DNA of 64,000 nucleotides from Microcoleus sp036704825. GTDB taxonomy: Bacteria > Cyanobacteriota > Cyanobacteriia > Cyanobacteriales > Microcoleaceae. How positions within the stretch are numbered: position 1 is the stretch's first letter; each line of letters opens with the position of its first letter. The notes beneath the pieces were generated by a model. It was not told the origin of the DNA and did no database searches. It worked only from the letters and a program-made list of their open reading frames with translations. A program made the position numbers and the translations under genes. Where the stretch lies: NCBI GenBank assembly GCA_036704825.1, contig JAUBSN010000018.1:1-64000 (forward strand). Reading direction: 5' to 3'. This document shows positions 45,296 through 56,100 of this stretch, piece by piece.

Positions 45296-46393
45296 ATGAA
45301 TTCATCTAAAGATATTCTGATTATTGGCGGCGGAATAATTGGCCTTTCGCTAGCAGTAGAACTGAAATTGCGAGGGGCATCTGTCGCGGTTCTCACCGCC
45401 GATTCCAAACAACCGACTGCCCGGGCGGCCGCTGGAATGCTTGCCCCGCAAGCCGAACGAATTCCCCCCAGTCCGATGCTGGATTTGTGCTTGCAAAGCC
45501 GCGCACTGTATCCTGCCTGGGTGGAACGGCTAGAAGATATTACCGGATTGAAAACGGGATATTGGCGATCGGGAATTCTCGCACCAGTTTGTCAACACGA
45601 TCCTCAAGAAAAGCCGCTTTTGTCAAACCTTAATTATCAATGGTTAGACAGAGATACTGTTCGCAAACACCAGTTTGGATTAGGTCAAGAAGTAATTGGC
45701 GGTTGGTGGTATCCTGACGACGCTCAAGTTGACAACCGCGCTTTATTTCGGACGCTTCAGGCCGCAACTAAAGAATTGCAGATTGAGATTATTCAAGGCA
45801 ATGCAGGGGAAATTATTCGCCAGGAAAACCGAGTTGTTGGCATTGAAACAACAGCCGGAAAATTTCAAGCAGACCGTTATGTTTTGGCTGCCGGTGCTTG
45901 GTCCGAGCAGTTATTGAATGTTCCTGTTTTTCCCAGAAAGGGACAAATGCTGTCAGTATGCGTACCAGAAAATTGTGGAGTTATCCAGCCCCTGCAAACC
46001 GTTTTATTCGGGACTGGCATTTATATTGTGCCGCGTCAAGATGGCAGAATTATTATTGGCGCAACTAGCGAAAATGTGGATTTCACGCCGGGAAATACGC
46101 CTGCGGGAATCCAAAGTTTGCTAGCAGGAGCGATTAAGTTATATCCCGAATTACAAAATTATCCGATTCTGGAGTTTTGGTGGGGATTTCGACCGGCTAC
46201 TCCTGATGAGTTGCCGATTTTGGGTGCTAGTTCTTGGGAAAATTTGACATTGGCTGCGGGGCATTACCGCAACGGCATTTTGTTGGCTCCGGTGACGGCT
46301 AAATTGTTGGCGGATTTGATGTGGGAGCAAAAGTTAGATCCGTTATTGGCTGCTTTTAACTATTCGAGATTTCGAGTTTCAGCACTTACTTGA
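45296..46393 (+). CDS. thiO: Glycine oxidase ThiO
   Basis: 365 residues, FAD-dependent amine oxidase that turns glycine into iminoglycine for the thiazole ring of thiamine. N-terminal FAD motif ILIIGGGIIGLSLAVEL, then ARAAAGMLAPQAE (typical of ThiO), a middle block VENLPVFPRKGQML-like stretch, and a C-terminal FAD block FRPATPDELPILGASSWENLTLAAGHYRNGILLAP. No thiamine riboswitch consensus is seen in the 264 bases upstream, which instead hold gcatagg repeats. It stands alone and is not fused to ThiG. Confidence 0.92.
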   Translation: MNSSKDILIIGGGIIGLSLAVELKLRGASVAVLTADSKQPTARAAAGMLAPQAERIPPSPMLDLCLQSRALYPAWVERLEDITGLKTGYWRSGILAPVCQHDPQEKPLLSNLNYQWLDRDTVRKHQFGLGQEVIGGWWYPDDAQVDNRALFRTLQAATKELQIEIIQGNAGEIIRQENRVVGIETTAGKFQADRYVLAAGAWSEQLLNVPVFPRKGQMLSVCVPENCGVIQPLQTVLFGTGIYIVPRQDGRIIIGATSENVDFTPGNTPAGIQSLLAGAIKLYPELQNYPILEFWWGFRPATPDELPILGASSWENLTLAAGHYRNGILLAPVTAKLLADLMWEQKLDPLLAAFNYSRFRVSALT

Positions 46394-46466
46394 ACTTCTA
46401 TAAGTGGGGTGCAGCTTACCTTACTGCTATAATAGGCGCCTCAACCATTTTTGGGTAAGTCTTGAA

Positions 46467-46934
46467 TTAGTTCGCATCCTGTTTTTTGGGTTTGTTTAAT
46501 TCCCTGCATTTAGCAGCCGCCAAATCGTAAGCATTTTGATAATCGCTACCGCCTAACATCAAATCGCCGTAATATTCATAAGGTTGATTGCCATAAATCG
46601 GCAGCGGGTCGTCTTCAGGATAATCTTCTTTTGATTCTTCTAGGATTGCTTTGAGTTTCTTGACGCTGAAGCGCTGGACTGGGAAGTAATGAATGTCTTG
46701 AGCGATGAAACCGAGATGGGGAAAGGTTGGGTCAACAATTCGCTCGTCGAGTTCAATCCAGCTATACTCAATGGGTTTGTACGGCACTCCCGGCACAGCT
46801 AAAAAGCCTTGAACATAAATCGCGCCCTCGGTTGCTAGCGCTGCTTTACAGGCGTTGTCAAAGCAGTTTTTACGGTTGCTTTTGATGCGAGCGGCCATTT
46901 CAAGAGAAAGGGTCTCATCTAATAGTTCGGTCAT
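46467..46934 (-). CDS. Hypothetical protein, possible cysteine-peptidase-like fold
   Basis: 155 residues, acidic C-terminal half. RKNCFDNACKAALAT, then IYVQGFLAVPGVP, IEYSWIELDERIVDPTFPH: this order (Cys/Asn, then a beta strand, then a W and a Val-Asp-Pro-Thr) is what I associate with small transglutaminase/papain-fold proteins of bacteria and phages. The residue before the W that is usually His is Ser here (YSW). So the protein may be inactive or belong to a related branch. No function assigned. It has no close neighbours on its strand. Confidence 0.7.
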   Translation of the reverse strand: MTELLDETLSLEMAARIKSNRKNCFDNACKAALATEGAIYVQGFLAVPGVPYKPIEYSWIELDERIVDPTFPHLGFIAQDIHYFPVQRFSVKKLKAILEESKEDYPEDDPLPIYGNQPYEYYGDLMLGGSDYQNAYDLAAAKCRELNKPKKQDAN

Positions 46935-47337
46935 AATCCCTTCAAGTCGCGTGTGCGATTAGATTGTAGCAAATCAGAGCTATCTCCGAGCACAAAAAAC
47001 GCAGGCAATTGCGATCGTTCCTCGAATTATTGTCTTAAGGAGTCGCTGCAAAATCATCTGCCGTTTTGGATGTTATGTCAGCTTTGGTTTTCGGGGCGGG
47101 CGGTTTGTCGGGAACCCCTTATAGCCCGCCAATCAAACGTTTTCCCGAGTAACTCAACTTTTGAACCTGCGATCGAGTTGGCGGTAGAACCCGGTACGGT
47201 AAAGCGTGCAACAGACGATGCCAGCAACAATAGCTGCATACATCACCGAGTGCCGATCGTGCAACCAACCAATCCTATTAATGCCTTCCTGCCGATCTAG
47301 GGTCTAATTCTAGATAACTTAAAGTATCTGTCACTTG
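46935..47337. other. Intergenic region, nothing recognised
   Basis: About 400 bases between the hypothetical gene and the ABC exporter gene. A plus-strand frame at 46953-47300 has a Cys/Asn/Ser-rich translation with no family match, and is probably not a gene. No strong hairpin is seen. Confidence 0.4.
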
Positions 47338-49086
47338 TCAATGCAGCAATTCCTCTAATTTTTGCTGGTTCCACAAATACTGATAAAGCCCTGTTTGCCC
47401 TACCAATTCAGCGTGAGTGCCGATCTGAACTATTTCTCCTCTATCCATCACAAAAATGCGATCGGCAGTAGCAGCCGCTGACATTTGATGCGAGATAAAA
47501 ATTACTGTTTTGCGATCGGTTCCTGTTGCCAAGTTTTGCAAAATGTCGGTAGCAGTTTGATTGTCAACGCTGGAAAGAGCATCATCCAAAATTAACACCG
47601 GGGCGTCAACTAACAAAGCGCGAGCAAGTGCTGTCCGCTGCCGCTGTCCGCCGGATAAAGTAATGCCGCGCTCGCCGACAACTGTTTTGTACTGCTGCGG
47701 AAAGTTGAGGATTTCGGCGTGAATTTGCGCTTGTTTTGCCGCAGCTTCAATCTCCGGCTGTTGGGCTAAAGGGTTTCCGTAGCGGATGTTATTCTTGATG
47801 GTAGTGCCGAACAGAAAACTTTCTTGGGGAACGTAGGCGATCGCCCCGCGCAATTCGGTCAATTTTACCTCAGTAATATCCTGTCCGTCTACAAATAACT
47901 CGCCCGGATCGATATCTAGCAAGCGCGGCAGCGCATTAGCTAAAGTTGATTTTCCCGAGCCGATCGCCCCAACAATTGCGACAGTTTCTCCCGGTTTTAT
48001 GGTAAAATAAACATTTTTAAGGGCGGGTGTCTTAGCACCGGGATAAGTATAATTTAGATGGCGGGCGACAATTTCGCCTTTGACTGGAGTTGGCAGTTCA
48101 CCTGCACCGGCAGCATCCTTGATTTGCGGTTCCACGGTCAGAATTGATTCGATGCGATCGACACTCACTTCTCCCCGCTGGTAAGCAGTAATTGTGAAAC
48201 CCAACAGCGCCGTCGGAAACACCAAACGCTCGACATAAATCAGCAACGCCACAAAATCGCCAATGCTAATGTTGCCATTAGCAATTGCCCCGCCACCAGC
48301 AGAAAGCAGCACCAACAAACTGATGCTTGCCAAACCGCCCAGCAGCGGAAAAATAAAGTTTCTAGTTTTTGCTAAGAGCAAGTTTGCTGATAGCAACTGT
48401 GCGTTGGAATTGCGAAAAGCTCGGCGTTCGTTTTCTTCTTGAGCGTAGATTTTAATTACGGAAATCCCGCTCATATCTTCCTGAATTAAATCGCTCATCG
48501 CTGACAGTTCCTCTTGCACGGCTAACTGTTGGATGCGAAGTTTGTCGCTAAATAACTGCACCAAAACTAGCATTAAAGGATAAACTGCGATCGCCAGCAG
48601 CGTCAGCCTTACATTAATCCCCAGCATCACCGGCAAAGTCAAAGCATAGGCAAATGCCGTATTCGCCAAACTCAGCACCGCAAACCCCACCAAGCGCCGA
48701 ATATTGTCCAAATCGGAAGTAGCGCGGTTAATTAAATCCCCTATCGTATTGGCGGCAAAATAAGACGGTTCTAATGTTAATAAATGGTTAAAAATTTGCT
48801 GTTTGAGGTCAAATTCTACTTGACGCCCGACGCCAAACAGCAAAATCCGCGATGCCATCCGAATCACCCACATGATTGAGGCGAGTAGCAGAATCAGTAG
48901 TACGTAGTTGAAAACTTGGTCAAATTTAGTCGCAATTTGCAGAGTGTCAACTGCATTCCGAATCAGCAGGGGAATGTAAACGCCCACAGCATTGACAACT
49001 AATAGCGAAAAAACGCCCCAGAATGTTGGTTTCCAGTGCGGGCGCATATAAGAGCCGAGTTTTTGCAGTCTAGAATAACGAGCCAT
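47338..49086 (-). CDS. ABC-type multidrug/lipid exporter, membrane-ATPase fusion
   Basis: 582 residues. Six N-terminal membrane segments (residues ~20-300) and a C-terminal nucleotide-binding domain: Walker A VGAIGSGKSTLANAL, Q-loop YVPQESFLFG, signature LSGGQRQRTALARAL, Walker B PVLILDDALSSVD, H-loop FISHQM. It functions as a homo- or heterodimer of the MsbA/LmrA/BmrA type. Its substrate is not predictable. The Walker A carries AIGSGKS rather than PTGSGKS or PSGSGKS. The gene has no partner half-transporter beside it, favouring a homodimer. Confidence 0.93.
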   Translation of the reverse strand: MARYSRLQKLGSYMRPHWKPTFWGVFSLLVVNAVGVYIPLLIRNAVDTLQIATKFDQVFNYVLLILLLASIMWVIRMASRILLFGVGRQVEFDLKQQIFNHLLTLEPSYFAANTIGDLINRATSDLDNIRRLVGFAVLSLANTAFAYALTLPVMLGINVRLTLLAIAVYPLMLVLVQLFSDKLRIQQLAVQEELSAMSDLIQEDMSGISVIKIYAQEENERRAFRNSNAQLLSANLLLAKTRNFIFPLLGGLASISLLVLLSAGGGAIANGNISIGDFVALLIYVERLVFPTALLGFTITAYQRGEVSVDRIESILTVEPQIKDAAGAGELPTPVKGEIVARHLNYTYPGAKTPALKNVYFTIKPGETVAIVGAIGSGKSTLANALPRLLDIDPGELFVDGQDITEVKLTELRGAIAYVPQESFLFGTTIKNNIRYGNPLAQQPEIEAAAKQAQIHAEILNFPQQYKTVVGERGITLSGGQRQRTALARALLVDAPVLILDDALSSVDNQTATDILQNLATGTDRKTVIFISHQMSAAATADRIFVMDRGEIVQIGTHAELVGQTGLYQYLWNQQKLEELLH

Positions 49087-49641
49087 GTGTTAGTAGGTAA
49101 TTTGAGATTGATTGAGGAAAGGAAGAAGGTTCGGCAGCGAGCAATGTACGGGATGTAACGGATGTAACGGATGCAAGGAACAAGGTACAAGGAACAATAA
49201 AGAAGTCCTGCCTGAAGGCGCAATCTTCAGCTCATGTTTCAGCAATTAATAACGTCATCATCGTCGGGCGTGGTTGCTATAGAAGGTAGAAGTTTGAAAA
49301 AAAATAGAAGCTCTATCGAAAGGTAGATGACCGAAAACACAAGTGAAGAAATTTTGAATAAAAATTCTGCTTTGGGATGACGCGCCATCAAAATTAGGTT
49401 TTGGTCTCAACCAAAATCTGATTATATATATGTAACAAACCACATTATATCTGTGGCGACACGAGATATGTGGGGACACCGTATTCCCCAGTCCTCAGCC
49501 ACCCGGAACGATCGCCCAAATCTCCAATCCGCCCCCGCAACCCCCCGCACCGTTGAGGCGCGCTACAATCAAAAATCGATCGGCTTAGCACTCAGACTCA
49601 GAGAGTGCTAAATTTGCTAATGTAAGCGACAGGAGACAAAC
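49087..49641. other. Intergenic region upstream of groEL2
   Basis: A ~555-base region between the divergent exporter and groEL genes. It includes ggatgtaacggatgtaacggatg repeats near 49151-49172 and, nearest the groEL start, the CIRCE operator. Nothing coding is recognised. Confidence 0.6.
49585..49611 (+). promoter_or_regulatory. CIRCE operator (HrcA site)
   Basis: TTAGCACTC-N9-GAGTGCTAA, a perfect consensus match with N9 = AGACTCAGA, 31 bases before the groEL start. HrcA binds this element and represses chaperonin genes until heat stress. TACAAT at 49564-49569 upstream could be the -10 box. GACAGGAG just before the ATG is the ribosome site. Confidence 0.95.
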
Positions 49642-51333
<1,692 letters not shown>

Positions 51334-51839
51334 TCTTCAGCCCTTAATTGGTAGTCTGTAGGGTGCGCCGCACCATTGGTGTAAACAAGCGCGTCTTATG
51401 TGCTACCCGTCTACTGTCTGACGAATAACGCAGCTTCAAGTCCCCCCGGCGTCTCCTGATAGTCCGGGGGGACTTGAAGCTATCCAAGTCCCCTTCTTAA
51501 GGGAGATGCAAGGGCGATCGGCATTAAGCAACAAGCGATAGTTCTCAGCGATTTTAAGCTTAAGTTGCCACCTCTGCAGTGCGCGCCCTCTCGGTCAACT
51601 AAAATCCTTCCCAGAAACCGCGTCTCCCCCTCTCCCCTTCTCCTTTAACTTTTGAGGGGGTTTGGGGGCAGGTCTAAGTCCCACGTTCCGTTGGGTCAGC
51701 GTTGGGATGCTTCGACAAGCTCAGCAACAACATGGACTCCCCCAAGCAAATTTTATCCGGTCAATCAGGCGTAAAATTTGCAAGCTAGATGGACTAATTT
51801 TATCAGGAATATATATAATGCTAAAGGGAGGTGAAAACA
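51334..51839. other. Region between groEL2 and tnpB
   Basis: It holds the 17-bp inverted repeat at 51433-51480 and an AT-rich promoter-like stretch (tatatataatgc) before tnpB. The left end of the TnpB element must lie in or near it but I could not place it. No coding frame is credible. Confidence 0.5.
51433..51480. terminator. 17-bp perfect hairpin after groEL2
   Basis: GCTTCAAGTCCCCCCGG and its exact complement, loop of 14 bases (51450-51463), 100 bases after the groEL2 stop. No T-run follows, so it could be a terminator, a processing or stability hairpin, or a palindromic repeat linked to the adjacent mobile element. Confidence 0.6.
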
Positions 51840-53060
51840 ATGCAGCATCAAGCCGTCAAAGTTAGGCTGTATCCGACAACCCAACAGCAGACGATACTAG
51901 CTCAGCACTTTGGCTGTTCCCGCTGGTGGTGGAATTACGCACTCAATATGTGTATTGAAACCTACAAAGCCACGGGTAAAGGCTTGACTCAAGTTGCGTT
52001 AAACAAACTCCTGCCAAACCTTAAAAAACAAGAAGAAACACAATGGTTGTCGGATTGTTACTCTCAAGTTTTGCAATCAACTACGCTCAACTTGGTAACT
52101 GCTTACAAGAACTTTTTTGAATCCAGGGCTAAATACCCGAGATTCAAATCCAAGAAAAATAGGCAGTCAATCCACTACCCGCAATCAGTCAAACTTGTTG
52201 ACGACTCCCTCAAGTTTCCCGGTCGTGTCGGCACTGTCAAAGCCAAGTTACATCGACCGCTCAAGGGAACTATCAAAACCGTAACCGTCAGTGTTACTCC
52301 TTCAGGGAAATACTATGCCTCTGTGCTGACAGAACTCGAAGGAGATAAACCAGTTGCTTGCACCGATGGAAAAGTTGCCGGAGTTGACTTGGGATTGAAA
52401 GATTTTGCGATTGTCAATGATGGCATCAAGACATCTAAATATCCTAACCCTAAGCATTTAGCAAAACACGAACGCAACCTCAAAAGAAAACAGAAAAAAC
52501 TAGCCAGAAAGGAGAAAGGAAGCAAGTCAAGAGACAAAGCCAGGAAACTGGTGGCTAGGGTTTACGAACGAATTAGCAATGTCCGCCAAGACTACTTACA
52601 TAAGCTGTCAAGAAAGCTTGTTGACGATAACCAAGTCATCGTAGTCGAAAGTCTAAACACAAAGGGCATGGTTCGCAACCACAAACTTGCCTTAGCAATT
52701 TCTGATGTAGGTTGGGGGATGTTTGTCAATTTCTTGCAGTACAAACTAGACCGTGAAGGTAAAGTGTTGGTAGAGATTGACCGATGGTTCCCTAGCTCGA
52801 AACTCTGCTCAAATTGCCACTATCAGGTGAATGAAATGCCATTAGGTGTTAGGGCATGGACTTGCCCTAGTTGTGGTACTCATCACGATAGAGACGGCAA
52901 CGCTTCAACCAATATCAGAGCAGAAGGAATCAGAATGCTATCGGTCTTGGGAACCAGGACTGCTGCTGACGGAGGGGATGTGAGTCCGAAACTGGGACGC
53001 AAGTCTAAGTTGACGCAATCCCCGTTGAAGTCAGAAGCTCACGCTGTACCTTTATGTTAG
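51840..53060 (+). CDS. tnpB: TnpB RNA-guided nuclease (IS200/IS605-type OrfB), intact
   Basis: 406 residues. Starts QAVKVRLYPTTQQQTILAQHFGCSRWWWNYAL, the usual TnpB N-terminal fold. RuvC-like catalytic residues are all present: Asp183 in GVDLGLKDF, Glu270 in VIVVESLN, Asp352 in HHDRDGNAST. The zinc knuckle has LCSNC and CPSC (Cys323, 326, 342, 345). TnpB cuts DNA guided by an RNA made from the element's right end, recognising a short motif beside the target. GGAGGTG lies six bases upstream of the ATG at 51840; a GTG at 51831 is in frame but overlaps that site. No TnpA gene is here, so the element would move only with a helper. No frameshift or lesion is seen. Confidence 0.93.
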   Translation: MQHQAVKVRLYPTTQQQTILAQHFGCSRWWWNYALNMCIETYKATGKGLTQVALNKLLPNLKKQEETQWLSDCYSQVLQSTTLNLVTAYKNFFESRAKYPRFKSKKNRQSIHYPQSVKLVDDSLKFPGRVGTVKAKLHRPLKGTIKTVTVSVTPSGKYYASVLTELEGDKPVACTDGKVAGVDLGLKDFAIVNDGIKTSKYPNPKHLAKHERNLKRKQKKLARKEKGSKSRDKARKLVARVYERISNVRQDYLHKLSRKLVDDNQVIVVESLNTKGMVRNHKLALAISDVGWGMFVNFLQYKLDREGKVLVEIDRWFPSSKLCSNCHYQVNEMPLGVRAWTCPSCGTHHDRDGNASTNIRAEGIRMLSVLGTRTAADGGDVSPKLGRKSKLTQSPLKSEAHAVPLC

Positions 53061-53075
53061 CGCTGGGTAGTTCAC
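52990..53075 (+). ncRNA. Predicted omega/reRNA region and right end of the TnpB element
   Basis: By family rule the guide RNA of TnpB arises from the 3' end of the gene and the right end, with the guide taken from flanking DNA. Here the DNA after the stop folds weakly (CACGCT / AGCG with internal mismatches) and ends in gggtagttcac, which resembles right ends of IS200/IS605-type elements. I place the boundary at TTCAC (53071-53075). The next ~20 bases, starting gatgacggagtt, would then be the guide. Coordinates of the RNA 5' end are a guess. Confidence 0.4.
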
Positions 53076-53332
53076 GATGACGGAGTTACATTGTTGCTGT
53101 GCAAGTCTTGAGGAGATTGGAACAGAGTTTCGAGATAAACTCTGGCAGCTTGGCGATAACTGCGCGAAGCTTCAGGCGTACCGCTATCGGCATTCTGCAA
53201 CAAAAACAGCGACAGGGCCGCGCAAAATACTCGGTCTAGATCCCATTCGGGATGGGTTTCCAGGTAAGTTTTGAGAGAATCGTGCAGCGTTTCGGGAATT
53301 TCAGCAAAAATACTGACTGTTGGGTTGATCAT
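53072..53332 (-). CDS. DUF2811-type small cyanobacterial protein, truncated at the TnpB element
   Basis: 86 residues, helix-rich: PTVSIFAEIPETLHDSLKTYLETHPEWDLDRVFCAALSLFLLQN resembles a cyanobacterial family I know as DUF2811 (small, unknown function). The stop codon TGA is plus-strand 53072-53074, inside the predicted right end of the TnpB element, so the element supplies the stop and the original last residues may have been replaced. Upstream DNA has no notable features except an AT-rich region. Confidence 0.7.
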   Translation of the reverse strand: MINPTVSIFAEIPETLHDSLKTYLETHPEWDLDRVFCAALSLFLLQNADSGTPEASRSYRQAARVYLETLFQSPQDLHSNNVTPSS

Positions 53333-53865
53333 TTTTTTAGTCTCGCTAATAAATTGAAAACAGAACCCCCCCTTCGGCCGGATACAGGTGCAGGTACAGC
53401 CGAAATCAGAGCGCTTTTTTTAGGTCGGTCGCATCATTGTGCGCTATGAGGGGGTGGGTTTGTCAATGTTGCGAAATATTACAAAGTCCTTTAGATAAAA
53501 AAAAGGTTTACCAAATAATAAGCTTTTCAGGACTTTTTTTGTTACATATCTTTATGTTTTGAGGGGTTTATGAGAAATTAGGCAGCAAGTTAAGGAAATC
53601 CCCAATTCCGCAGCAAGATGCTACCGTGCCGTTAATTTCTGTGGAAAACTTTGTCGAATCTGTGGAAAACCTCAGACTTGCCTGGGGAAACGCTGTGGAA
53701 TATTTAGGGAAAAGTCGGGGAAAAAATAAGAATTGCAAAGGGCATGGGGCATCGGCCAAACAGGGCATCGGGCATCGGGCATGGGTAGGAAATAACAACT
53801 GACAACTGACAACTGACAACTGACAACTGACAACTGACAACTGACAACTGACTACTGACAACTGA
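53333..53865. other. Intergenic region with long STRR array
   Basis: About 530 bases. A tandem array of aactgac (about ten units) spans 53788-53867 and ends at the photolyase gene stop; gggcatc-type repeats lie at 53740-53782. A minus-strand frame through the array (53568-53861) is only the repeat read as SVVSCQL and is not a gene. Confidence 0.8.
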
Positions 53866-55374
53866 CTACTGACTTCCTAAGTGCCACTCTGCGACTTTTT
53901 GCCGGATGGTTGCCAATTCAGCAGGCGGCATTTTGTCGAGATTGGCTAAGATAAAGCTCATGCGACCGATCGACTGAAGTTTGTCCCGGTGGCGCGCGAG
54001 GAAATCCCAGTAGAAGAAGTTGAAGGGACAGGCATTTTCGCCGGATCGCACTGTGCGATCGAATTTGCACCCGCGACAATAATCGCTCATTTTATTAATG
54101 TAATTGGCAGAAGCAGCATAGGGCTTCGACGCCAACACACCGCCGTCAGCAAACAAACCCATGCCCAGCACATTAGTCTGCATTACCCAGTCGTAGGCAT
54201 CCACAAACGCACTGTGGAACCACTTTTCTAGTTCCTGGGGCGAGATTCCCGCAATTAGACCAAAATTGCTCAAAATCATCAACCGCTGGATATGGTGCGC
54301 GTAACCGTTGTCTTCGACTTGAGTTAAAACTTGGTGCAAACAGTTCATATCTGTTTTACTAGCGTCCCAAAAAAACTCCGGCAGCGGCTGAGTGTGGTTG
54401 AACCAATTCTTCTCAAAATAATCAGCATCCACGTAAAAATACATACCGCGAATGTATTCTCGCCAGCCCAGAATTTGCCGGATAAAACCTTCGACGCCGT
54501 TTAAATTTAAGTTTTTTTCGATGTAGGCTGTTTCGGCCGCTTGAATAACTTCTAAAGGATGCAGCAAGCCTATATTGAGATAGGGAGAAATTAGGGAATG
54601 CCACATTGTTTCCTCCCCCGTTACCATCGCGTCTTGATAAGGGCCAAAAGCGGGGAGACACTGTTCGATGAAATTATCCAATACTTGCATTGCTTGCGAT
54701 CGTGTAACTCCCCAGCGAAAAGGTTCAATCTTGCCGTAAGTTGGGAAAGACAGAGATTTAACTTGTGCGATAACTTCTTGAGTTATCGCATCCGGTTCAA
54801 ACCAGAGAGGTTTCGGTGTATCCAGTTTTCCTTTTGGTGGCTGACGATTTTCTTTGTCAAAATTCCACTTCCCTCCCACAGGTTTATTGCTGCTATCCAT
54901 TAAAACTTGAAAACGCTGGCGGCTGGCTCGATAGAAGTCTTCCATTAACAAACGTTTGCGGCTTGACGCCCAATCTTTGAATTCTGTTTCTGTCCAGAGG
55001 AATTGATTGTTGGGAATTACGCTGATTTTGCAGGGGAGTTGCAAGTTTTGAACGATTTCTAAAAAAGGTCGATCGTTCGGAGCCATCACCCGCACTTCGG
55101 TGATATTGTGAGCTTGTATCCAAGCTTTAAGAGGTGCTTCAAAGTCCTCCGATTTTGTGTAAGTGACTTGGCAGCCGCTGTCGCGCAATTCTTTAGCGAA
55201 GTGCCGCATTGCCGACCAAATTAATACTAATTTTTGTTGGTGGTAGCGCCGCTGTTGAACGTGCTGCCAAGATTCAATTAAAATTATCGGTAGGGAGGAT
55301 GTATCATCTGTGAGGTTAAGAGCAGCTTGGTTCTGCCACAGTTGATCGCCTAAGATCCAAACGCCAACAGTCAT
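53866..55374 (-). CDS. Fe-S type photolyase/cryptochrome-related protein (PhrB-like)
   Basis: 502 residues. GVWILGDQLWQNQAAL and later the FAD-domain blocks GVTRSQAMQVLDNFIEQCLPAFG, TMWHSLISPYLNIGLLHP, GWREYIRGMYF, HIQRLMILSNF and WVMQTNVLGMGLFADGG match the deoxyribodipyrimidine-photolyase-related family with a [4Fe-4S] cluster (bacterial (6-4) photolyase PhrB / CryB). Cluster Cys: MNCLH, then YCRGCKFD and ACPFNFFYW. It likely repairs UV lesions in light or acts as photoreceptor. AAAATG-type start, no strong ribosome site. The stop is next to a STRR array. Confidence 0.9.
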   Translation of the reverse strand: MTVGVWILGDQLWQNQAALNLTDDTSSLPIILIESWQHVQQRRYHQQKLVLIWSAMRHFAKELRDSGCQVTYTKSEDFEAPLKAWIQAHNITEVRVMAPNDRPFLEIVQNLQLPCKISVIPNNQFLWTETEFKDWASSRKRLLMEDFYRASRQRFQVLMDSSNKPVGGKWNFDKENRQPPKGKLDTPKPLWFEPDAITQEVIAQVKSLSFPTYGKIEPFRWGVTRSQAMQVLDNFIEQCLPAFGPYQDAMVTGEETMWHSLISPYLNIGLLHPLEVIQAAETAYIEKNLNLNGVEGFIRQILGWREYIRGMYFYVDADYFEKNWFNHTQPLPEFFWDASKTDMNCLHQVLTQVEDNGYAHHIQRLMILSNFGLIAGISPQELEKWFHSAFVDAYDWVMQTNVLGMGLFADGGVLASKPYAASANYINKMSDYCRGCKFDRTVRSGENACPFNFFYWDFLARHRDKLQSIGRMSFILANLDKMPPAELATIRQKVAEWHLGSQ

Positions 55375-55599
55375 TTTACTTTTTATGAGTGAAACTTATT
55401 TTTTACTTTTTATGAGGTCTGGTGGTCTAGTCAGGAAACTTCTTTTTTTTGACAGCTCACAACTCATAAGTTTTCAGGATAAACTGACAACTTACTAAAT
55501 CGTAACATTAATTTCCCAAGATAGGAACACCTAGCCGCAAATTTAAAATTAATTTAAGTGTATTTTTTAGATGTCAATAACTACGTCCCGCTCTCTCCT

Positions 55600-56100
55600 A
55601 AAAAAAATGCAGTTGTCCTAAAATACGGTAAAATGTTTATCTATTTTCCCAGAAACCGCTAATGCCAGGTTTTTAAAATGAATGTGGAAATAACTAGTAT
55701 TGCTCCATAAGATAGGCATTTGTTTGTATTTTTTGCTTGTTCTTTAGGAGCAAGCAAGTGTTCGATTACTTCAACAGCTAACACCAGATCGAATGAGTCC
55801 AGAATATGGGTATCTGGGAGAGCGTAAATATCTGCTTGGATAAACTGACACTCGGGAAAATTTTGATGGGAGATGACAATTCCGGGCGCAGAAGTGTCAA
55901 GACCGACAACTTCGCAGCCGTGCTCTGCGATAACGTGATAGAGGCTGCCATTGCCACAGCCGAGCTCCAAAACTCGGAGTTGTGTCTTGCTGAGATCCTA
56001 AAGTGTCGCCAGCATTTCTCAAAGTGGAGATATCAAATAAGCTTGATGATATCTCGGACGGTTGTTTGTGTAATAATACGTATAATTGCTAAAGTTTTTT
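55600..56100 (-). pseudogene. SAM-dependent methyltransferase remnant
   Basis: Read on the minus strand, RYHQAYLISPL-stop-EMLATL-stop-DLSKTQLRVLELGCGNGSLYHVIAEHGCEVVGLD shows the class I methyltransferase SAM-binding motif with two in-frame stops (TGA and TAG) upstream; further on, ADIYALPD and DLVLAVEVIEHL. After VLVIST the frame shifts: FHIHFKNLALAVSGKIDKHFTVF in the next frame completes the family pattern (PYHG, KNLAL, HFT). So there are at least three lesions. Enzymes of this pattern often sit in glycan or quinone biosynthesis; this one is dead. Exact boundaries are approximate. Confidence 0.8.

Noticed and set aside
46953..47300. 115-codon plus-strand frame
   Set aside because: Composition is not protein-like, no family match and no ribosome site.
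53568..53861. Minus-strand frame encoding SVVSCQL repeats
   Set aside because: It is the aactgac tandem array translated; composition is pure repeat and there is no ribosome site.
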